A stretch of DNA of 40,753 bases from Leptolyngbyaceae cyanobacterium RM1_1_2 (GTDB taxonomy: Bacteria; Cyanobacteriota; Cyanobacteriia; Phormidesmidales; Phormidesmidaceae): positions 1 to 40,753 of the forward strand of contig JAAUQI010000042.1 in the NCBI GenBank assembly GCA_012032345.1, given 5' to 3'. The first letter of the stretch is position 1, and the number at the start of each line of letters is the position of its first letter. Made by a program: the position numbers and the translations under genes. Shown one piece after another: positions 35,238 through 40,753 of this stretch. The notes under the pieces are model-generated. The model had not been told where the DNA came from, did no database searches, and saw only the letters and a list, made by a program, of their open reading frames with translations.

Positions 35238-35384
35238 GACTTCACCCATCCCAAATGCTTGAATTTCTGCGCTGAACTACTACGCGATCGCGCCCTCAAT
35301 AATCCCAATGAGCAACTGCGAAAATGGGCACAGAAACAGCTAAAAACCTTCACGCATGCTCAAAATCAGGAAGCCACCCTATGA
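35238..35384 (+). repeat. HEAT-tail repeat R4
   Basis: Translation gives DFTHPK, a diverged stretch, then ELLRDRALNNPNEQLRKWAQ and KQLKTFTHAQNQEATL with a TGA at 35382-35384. It is the most diverged copy. Its stop overlaps the ATG of the next small gene (ATGA), the same kind of coupling seen at the true NACHT 3' end. Confidence 0.85.
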
Positions 35385-35575
35385 CCCTACGACTACAACA
35401 AGCGATCGATATTGCCGAATTACTATCAATGGCAGAGAAACTAGAACTGCTGAAGAAGCTATCTGTTCTTATTCAAGAGGCACACGCTTTAGAAAATCAG
35501 ACTGAAGGGGAGCGATCAGACCCCATGAAAAAGCCTCTGCAGAAACCAACAGAGGCACAACCTTTAGAGCACTGA
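35381..35575 (+). CDS. Small helical protein, antitoxin-like, 64 aa
   Basis: The product begins MTLRLQQAIDIAELLSMAEK and LELLKKLSVLIQEAHALE. This resembles the N-terminal dimerisation helices of small cyanobacterial antitoxins (pattern LQQAI-x-LP-EQLELI). The second half is polar and low-complexity. There is no recognisable toxin next to it. A GCCTCTG/CAGAGGC hairpin lies within its 3' end (35533-35556), and another hairpin overlaps its stop. It may be an orphan or truncated gene. Confidence 0.5.
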   Translation: MTLRLQQAIDIAELLSMAEKLELLKKLSVLIQEAHALENQTEGERSDPMKKPLQKPTEAQPLEH

Positions 35576-35587
35576 ACTTTTTCAGTG
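35570..35587. terminator. Hairpin over stop of last cassette gene
   Basis: CACTGAA and TTCAGTG form a 7-bp perfect stem with a CTTT loop, and the TGA stop lies inside the left arm. No T run follows (ATTATCC), so it may be a weak terminator or an element end. Confidence 0.45.
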
Positions 35588-35734
35588 ATTATCCCGGACA
35601 CTACCATACCTGACCGAGTCAGTTCAAAAGACAGCCTGTCAAACTTGTTGCAAACACTCAAACACAAGCAGCCCTCAGGTTCTCGTAAAAGCTACAGCAG
35701 CGATCGCGCCATGCCTTCCGCAGGTAGTAGCCGT

Positions 35735-35751
35735 AGTGGGCAGTGCCCACT
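35735..35751. repeat. Small dispersed palindrome, second copy
   Basis: AGTGGGCA-G-TGCCCACT shares the 15-base core GTGGGCAGTGCCCAC with 30499-30513. The two copies flank the NACHT/toxin-antitoxin island. Confidence 0.7.
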
Positions 35752-35842
35752 TTAAATTCAGCGATCGCCCACCCACCTTAAATTATCGTATTCGAGAGTA
35801 CAGAATATACTTTTGTTAAGCCTAATACATTTAAAGGGCTAG

Positions 35843-35875
35843 TTTTCCACAGGGTTTTCCACAGGGTTTTCCCTC
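35843..35875. repeat. Tandem 12-bp repeat with DnaA-box-like TTTTCCACA
   Basis: TTTTCCACA occurs at 35843-35851 and 35855-35863, exactly 12 bp apart (unit TTTTCCACAGGG), and a third degenerate unit TTTTCCCTC follows at 35867. TTTTCCACA is the DnaA box reported for cyanobacterial origins. An AT-rich stretch lies just upstream. No dnaA or dnaN is nearby, so an origin is not claimed. Confidence 0.6.
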
Positions 35876-35896
35876 AGGCTAACTTCGAGCTGAACA

Positions 35897-36640
35897 TCAC
35901 CCAGACCAAGCTAACCCACTGCCAGCCACGCCAATATACATCACAGACGTATCCGCATCAAAGCTAATTTGAAACCGACCTGTGCGGCGATAGTGCCAGT
36001 AGGTAGTGACGGTATCAGTCACCTTGCTGCCAAACAGATTAAACCCTCGCATCTCAACCTGGGTGAACCCAATTGAGCTTAAGTGACTTGTAAGTTCGGC
36101 TGGCGTGATGAATTTTTGCCAGTCATGAACGCCTGTGGGAATCTCTCGCAAGATATTCTCCAGCAGCCAGATCATGATCAGCTTTGAGCGCCAGGTACGA
36201 TTGACGGTGTCAAAGCAAAACAGACCGGCTGGCTTTAGCACCCGGCGAATTTCGGATAGCGTTTGAGCCAGGTCGTCTACATGCTCTAGCACATCCACAC
36301 AGGTGACAACATCAAACTGGCGATCGCCGTAAGGTAGATGCTCTGCAGCCCCTACTCCATAGACAATAGGAGAGGAAGCGTGCTGGCAGGCGGCTTCAAT
36401 GCAGGCAGCCGACTGGTCAATGCCGCAGACAAGGGCACCGCGCTCAGCTAAAAATTCGCAGGTATAGCCGCCACCGCAGCCCACATCAAGCACGCTGAGT
36501 CCCTGCCAGCTTGAGACATAGCGATCGAAAAACCGAAATCGCAGCGGATTGAGCTGATGCAGGGCATAAACCTTGGCGCTGGGCTGCCACCAGTCTGCGG
36601 CCTGACGATCGTAAAAACCTAAATCATTTTTGAGCTTCAT
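35897..36640 (-). CDS. UbiG-like SAM-dependent methyltransferase
   Basis: The 247-residue class I methyltransferase has the SAM-binding motif I VLDVGCGGGYTCEFLAERG, an acidic residue after strand 2 in CGIDQSAACIEA, and motif II/III VVTCVDVLEHVDDLAQTLSE followed by RRVLKPAGLF. The overall pattern is that of UbiG (3-O-methyltransferase of ubiquinone synthesis), including NRTWRSKL. Cyanobacteria make plastoquinone and not ubiquinone, so the true substrate is unclear. It is divergent from the glycosyltransferase gene. Confidence 0.85.
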   Translation of the reverse strand: MKLKNDLGFYDRQAADWWQPSAKVYALHQLNPLRFRFFDRYVSSWQGLSVLDVGCGGGYTCEFLAERGALVCGIDQSAACIEAACQHASSPIVYGVGAAEHLPYGDRQFDVVTCVDVLEHVDDLAQTLSEIRRVLKPAGLFCFDTVNRTWRSKLIMIWLLENILREIPTGVHDWQKFITPAELTSHLSSIGFTQVEMRGFNLFGSKVTDTVTTYWHYRRTGRFQISFDADTSVMYIGVAGSGLAWSG

Positions 36641-36659
36641 AGAAATGATACACAGATGA

Positions 36660-36680
36660 GGTAGGCGGGCACCGCCTACC
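36660..36680. repeat. Intergenic hairpin GGTAGGCGG/CCGCCTACC
   Basis: A 9-bp perfect stem with a GCA loop lies between the divergent methyltransferase and glycosyltransferase genes. It resembles, but does not equal, the palindromes at 30498 and 35735. Short GTAGGCGGGC-type hairpins of this kind are commonly scattered between cyanobacterial genes. Confidence 0.7.
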
Positions 36681-36725
36681 GATAAATGCTACTTCCCGTT
36701 TATGTAAGACTTCCGAAACTCAAAA

Positions 36726-37496
36726 TTGAACACACAAAACTCAGAACTAATATTAAACCTTAACCCGAGTGCTGATGTCTCTGTGATTATCCCGACGCTG
36801 AATGAGGCACTCTGTCTAGCCCGGACGCTGAGGCAGCTGCAGGGCTTGAATCCGCCTGTGCGCGAGGTGATTTTAGTTGATGGCGGCAGCGTTGACAACA
36901 CAGTAGCGATCGCCCGAAGTGCAGGTCTCAAAGTGATTTATGCCGAAGCACGGCGATCGCTACAGATGAACCTGGGGGCGCAGCAGGCCACAGGTAAGTT
37001 TCTCTGCTTTTTACATGCCGATACCCAGGTGCCCGACGATTTAGCCGCCGTGATTGAAAAAACCCTGGCCAATCCCGCGATCGCCTGTGGGGGCTTCATT
37101 TCTCTGATGACCGGGCCGCTGCGAACCTACTGGGGCATTAGCCTACACAACTTTCTCAAGACCTACTACGCGCCGCTGCTGTTTCGGCCTCACCTTTTTT
37201 GGCGGGGCTGTCGGCTGCTGTTTGGCGATCAGGTGATGTTTTGCCCGCGATCGCTGTTCTGGCAGAGCGGCGGCTTCAATGCTGAATTGCCCATTATGGA
37301 AGAGGCCGATCTCTGCATTCGCCTCAGCCGCTATGGTTGCATTCGCCAGGTCAATCGGGTGGTGCAGTCTTCTGATCGCCGGGTGGCAAAATGGGGGCCG
37401 CTGAAAGCTCAGCTAATTTACCTCAGTATCGGCTGTCTCTGGGGACTCGGCGTTCCGGCCCGACAGCTCAAGCGCTTTTATGAAGAGGTGCGCTGA
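36726..37496 (+). CDS. Family 2 glycosyltransferase, TIGR04283-like
   Basis: The 256-residue product has a GT-A fold: SVIIPTLNEALCLARTLRQL, VILVDGGSVDNTVAIARSAG and the DxD-type metal motif in FLCFLHADTQVPDD, with EEADLCIRLSRYG near the acceptor site. It matches the TIGR04283 family, annotated after arsenosugar synthesis clusters. The arsM and arsS genes that define such clusters are not in this window, so the substrate is open. The start is TTG 36726; no ATG precedes the conserved region. The 3' end overlaps the convergent DUF547 gene by 19 bp. Confidence 0.82.
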   Translation: MNTQNSELILNLNPSADVSVIIPTLNEALCLARTLRQLQGLNPPVREVILVDGGSVDNTVAIARSAGLKVIYAEARRSLQMNLGAQQATGKFLCFLHADTQVPDDLAAVIEKTLANPAIACGGFISLMTGPLRTYWGISLHNFLKTYYAPLLFRPHLFWRGCRLLFGDQVMFCPRSLFWQSGGFNAELPIMEEADLCIRLSRYGCIRQVNRVVQSSDRRVAKWGPLKAQLIYLSIGCLWGLGVPARQLKRFYEEVR

Positions 37497-38179
37497 TTCA
37501 GGCTCCAGTCGTAGGACAAATAGGCGATCGCGGCCTCAGCTCCAGGTTTGGGCTGACTCTGCCAGTAGGGTTGAATGTAGGCCACGATCGACGGGGCTAC
37601 CTGCAAAAAATCGGCCTCGTACCATTTGAAGATTTTGCTGCAGTAGAGGATCTGGCGATCGCTGTCGTAGCGTACCTTGGCGGGATTGTTGATAAAAAGC
37701 TGGGCGTCTGCTTCTAGCTGCGATCGCATGGTGTCGGGCCAGTAAGCCTGGTTGCGCAGCCGGGGACAGCCGAGGGCGGCACACACCAGAGCAAAGTGCA
37801 TACGCGGCTCTTGAAACTGCTGGCGCAAAAGCTGGTGTTCTAGGGTATTGAGGCTGATGGGGCGATCGCCCAAACGAGATACTGGCTTCAAGAAAAAGTA
37901 CAAAAAGGCGACCCAGTTGGGTACACCCAAAATCTGGGGGCGAATCGTATCTAGCGGATACAGCTGCAAAATTTGCTGCACCACCAGCGCGTTGTAGAGA
38001 TTGAGCAGCAGCGCCAGCCTTTCGTCCTCTGCTAAAGCCTCTAGTTCAACCTTTTCTAATGCCTGCAGCCAGTCTTGCAGCGCCTCAGCCGCCTCAGCCT
38101 GCCAGCGCTGATAGTCTACCTCGCCCACCGTATTGACATAAGTTTGCAGCAGCCGCTCCCAAGGCGCAAAGTCAATCAT
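37478..38179 (-). CDS. DUF547 domain-containing protein
   Basis: The 233-residue product contains the DUF547 core: LALLLNLYNALVVQQILQLY, TLEHQLLRQQFQEPRMHFAL and VCAALGCPRLRNQAYWPD, with the conserved His and Cys residues seen in the family. Function is unknown; relatives are papain-like in predicted fold. There is no signal peptide in this copy. It overlaps the glycosyltransferase gene tail to tail. Confidence 0.85.
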   Translation of the reverse strand: MIDFAPWERLLQTYVNTVGEVDYQRWQAEAAEALQDWLQALEKVELEALAEDERLALLLNLYNALVVQQILQLYPLDTIRPQILGVPNWVAFLYFFLKPVSRLGDRPISLNTLEHQLLRQQFQEPRMHFALVCAALGCPRLRNQAYWPDTMRSQLEADAQLFINNPAKVRYDSDRQILYCSKIFKWYEADFLQVAPSIVAYIQPYWQSQPKPGAEAAIAYLSYDWSLNQRTSS

Positions 38180-38220
38180 GTCTAATTTTTTTGGCTAAAA
38201 GACTTGATCCTGAGGCTACG

Positions 38221-38478
38221 CTAGCATTTAGCATCGGCACATAATTTTCCTGACAAGAAATTGTGGCGGGGATTAAAAATAGGAACAATTGCCTGCGTCT
38301 CTGGGCTAACACCCGCTACAAAGCTATAGCGTCTCTCATTGCAGCGACTGCAGGCAAGTGCAAGATTGTCAAGTTCATCAGAATCACCCAAAGATTTTGG
38401 AATGACATGATCAACGGTAAACCGATTAGCACTCAATCGCTCTGAAGAATGGCAATACTCGCAGACATATAGCGTTTT
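38221..38478 (-). pseudogene. HNH endonuclease fragment
   Basis: Read on the minus strand from about 38478, the frame gives VCEYCHSSERLSANRFTVDH followed by VIPKSLGDSDELDNLALACS and RCNERR. That is a complete HNH core with two zinc CxxC pairs. No start codon lies in the correct place, since a TGA closes the frame at 38481. The family's about 60-70 C-terminal residues are missing after FNPRHN. It is cut at both ends and abuts the IS630 fragment upstream. The ATG at 38436 would give only 71 residues without the first CxxC. Confidence 0.75.
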
Positions 38479-38531
38479 TCACCCTAATGAGGTACACCTA
38501 ATATTTCCTGATCCTGCTTTATCTGCCAGCC

Positions 38532-38937
38532 ATGAAACCCTACTCCATAGCCTTTCGTCAGAAGATTATCAAAGTCTATCAGAACGAAGCTATTTCGCAA
38601 CGAAAACTGGCTAGATGCTTCAATGTCGCATTGAGCTTTATTCAAAAACTACTCAAACAATATCGGGAAACGGATTCAGTAGCACCAAAACTTCGTACTC
38701 AGCAAACTCCTCCCATTCTCAATGATGAACAGCTTGCTGTTTTAGGTCGTTTAGTCGAAGAGCAGAATGATGCCACTTTAGAAGAGTTACAAGGGCTACT
38801 TGCTACTGAAACGGGTATCGATGTCAGCCGCTCGACAATTGACAGATCCCTGAATAAATTAGATTTAACACTAAAAAAAGACATTCCATGCCAGTGAAAA
38901 GGAAAGTGAGCGAGTTCAACTTAAGTGTGTAGAGTAG
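38532..38937 (+). mobile_element. IS630-family transposase fragment
   Basis: From ATG 38532 the product reads MKPYSIAFRQKIIKVYQNEA and ISQRKLARCFNVALSFIQKL, the helix-turn-helix N-terminus of IS630-type transposases, followed by the second HTH (ETGIDVSRSTIDRSLNKLDL). A one-base shift in the A run near 38872-38882 breaks the frame. The next frame gives FHASEKESERVQLKCVE, as expected for the family, then a TAG at 38935. The DDE catalytic domain is absent. Only the first about 40 percent of the transposase remains. Confidence 0.85.
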
Positions 38938-38949
38938 TGCTATTCCGGC

Positions 38950-38984
38950 GAATCTCCGTGCCTTTAGGCCGGAGAGGATGTCAA
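38950..38984 (+). mobile_element. IS200/IS605-type element end
   Basis: AATCTCCGTGCCTTTAGGC followed by CGGAGAGGATGTCAA matches the characteristic right-end hairpin of IS200/IS605 elements. The stem is CTCCG-T-GCC / GGC-CGGAG, and the base that would pair with the T is lost. No TnpA or TnpB gene accompanies it, so only the end remains, directly behind the IS630 fragment. Confidence 0.65.
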
Positions 38985-39087
38985 TAGCTCAAAGGATCTG
39001 CCGGAGCCATTATCCCAGTTGAGAAATTCCTCGAAGGTGGGTGACTTTTTGGCGATCGCAATCATTGCTTTTAACCCTTTAAACAGG

Positions 39088-39426
39088 TTAGATCTGCATC
39101 ATTTTTTCTAGTTTAAAGCAATTGTCTTGTTCCAAAGTTGCCAGCTCGATCGCCTCGGCCTTGCCCTACGAGCCATTCGCCAAAATCGCCACCAAAATGC
39201 TAAACAGGTTCTCAAGATCGGCGGGCACCCGGTAAAGATTTAAGTTTTGATTAATCTGCGGCTGTGGGCGATCGAGCGCCCCGAACTGTCAGATATCGCT
39301 GGTCGAGACCGCCCCATACAGTCGCGGGGTAGCTGAGTCAGTCCACTGCTCCAGCGCAATTAGCTCAATGGCAAGCTGAGTAAAACCTCTAGCTAGGTCA
39401 GCGTTTTTTACCGTGGCTCTAGACAT
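39088..39426 (-). pseudogene. Cyanobacterial hypothetical gene with two stops
   Basis: On the minus strand one frame of 112 codons runs from ATG 39426 to TAA 39088 with two internal stops, TGA at 39289-39291 and TAG at 39166-39168. Translation around them is protein-like: FTQLAIELIALEQWTDSATP, LYGAVSTSDI-stop-QFGALD and NLYRVPADLENLFSILVAIL. This resembles the C-terminal half of a common cyanobacterial protein of unknown function in which the first stop position is a Trp (DI-W-QF). The N-terminal part is absent. Confidence 0.65.
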
Positions 39427-39498
39427 CAGTCGGTAGGCATCAGGCCGTTGTTAAAATCTCACCTTGAGCCTAGTGTGACCCGCTAAGCTCTCAAAACT

Positions 39499-40703
<1,205 letters not shown>

Positions 40704-40753
40704 TGTTTGGATCGGTCATGGCTGGTTTATTAAGGGGGTTATTATGATGACTA

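Larger units (their letters stand above)
35588..35896. other. Intergenic region bordering the accessory island
   Basis: No gene is evident in these 309 bp. It contains the palindrome AGTGGGCA-G-TGCCCACT (35735-35751), two HIP1 octamers, an AT-rich stretch around 35776-35835 and a tandem 12-bp repeat containing TTTTCCACA. It marks the return from the toxin-antitoxin array to core-like genes. Confidence 0.5.

Noticed and set aside
35843-35875. Chromosomal replication origin
   Set aside because: There are only two exact boxes plus one degenerate unit, and no dnaA, dnaN or other replication gene is in the neighbourhood. It is kept only as a DnaA-box-like repeat.
1172-39291. Several in-frame TGA codons at positions where Cys, Trp or Glu is expected (MntA, small antitoxin, minus-strand pseudogene), suggesting UGA recoding or selenocysteine
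   Set aside because: They occur only in genes with other signs of decay. Core genes end normally at TGA, and no SelB/SECIS-like element is evident. Nonsense mutation is simpler.

Overview
The window looks like chromosomal DNA of a cyanobacterium. The octamer GCGATCGC (HIP1) recurs throughout, and many genes belong to cyanobacterial families: an NblB-type HEAT-repeat protein, an apocarotenoid oxygenase, a folate/biopterin transporter, crtE, two PEP-CTERM proteins and several cyanobacterial orphan proteins. I cannot fix the genus from sequence alone.

Layout. (1) 1-2505 is a decayed accessory zone. It holds a truncated integron-type integrase fused to a start-less HepT toxin gene, a broken MntA antitoxin, an unexplained block, a deleted TPR gene, a GA-rich dispersed repeat and a long non-coding stretch with a perfect 30-bp palindrome. 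(2) 2506-30473 is mostly ordinary core genome: a CBS protein, nblB, a ROK glucokinase, a debranching enzyme with Lin0512, Hsp20, a transporter, an apocarotenoid oxygenase, folD-crtE-DUF212, DUF429, tRNA-Ser(GCU), MltA, aat, rpsN, rseP-nth, serS, a NifU-like protein, two PEP-CTERM proteins, glgX, an alkyltransferase-like protein and a GH13 amylase. (3) 30474-35896 is a second accessory island: a second copy of the GA-rich repeat, a NACHT NTPase gene (bacterial NLR-like), an overlapping PIN toxin and small partner gene, then a series of broken or short toxin-antitoxin genes. (4) 35897-38179 returns to core-like genes: a UbiG-like methyltransferase, a TIGR04283-type glycosyltransferase and DUF547. 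(5) 38180-39498 is gene debris: an HNH fragment, an IS630 fragment, an IS200/IS605 end and a pseudogene with two stops. (6) A ChrA-like chromate transporter gene closes the window.

The most unusual structure is at 33388-35575. The last HEAT unit of the NACHT gene recurs three more times downstream as short remnants, and each copy is followed by a different small toxin/antitoxin-type gene or gene pair. One 45-bp stretch is identical between the NACHT 3' end and the third copy. This looks like a repeat-punctuated cassette array growing from, or recombining at, the 3' end of a defence gene.

A second pattern is quality-related. Four apparent single-base losses in otherwise well-preserved core genes (two in the debranching enzyme, one in the GH13 amylase, one in chrA) all lie within about 20 bp of a HIP1 octamer. 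This raises the possibility of motif-linked sequencing error instead of true pseudogenes. Three alpha-glucan genes (debranching enzyme, glgX, GH13 amylase) plus glucokinase suggest active glycogen turnover if those frames are intact.
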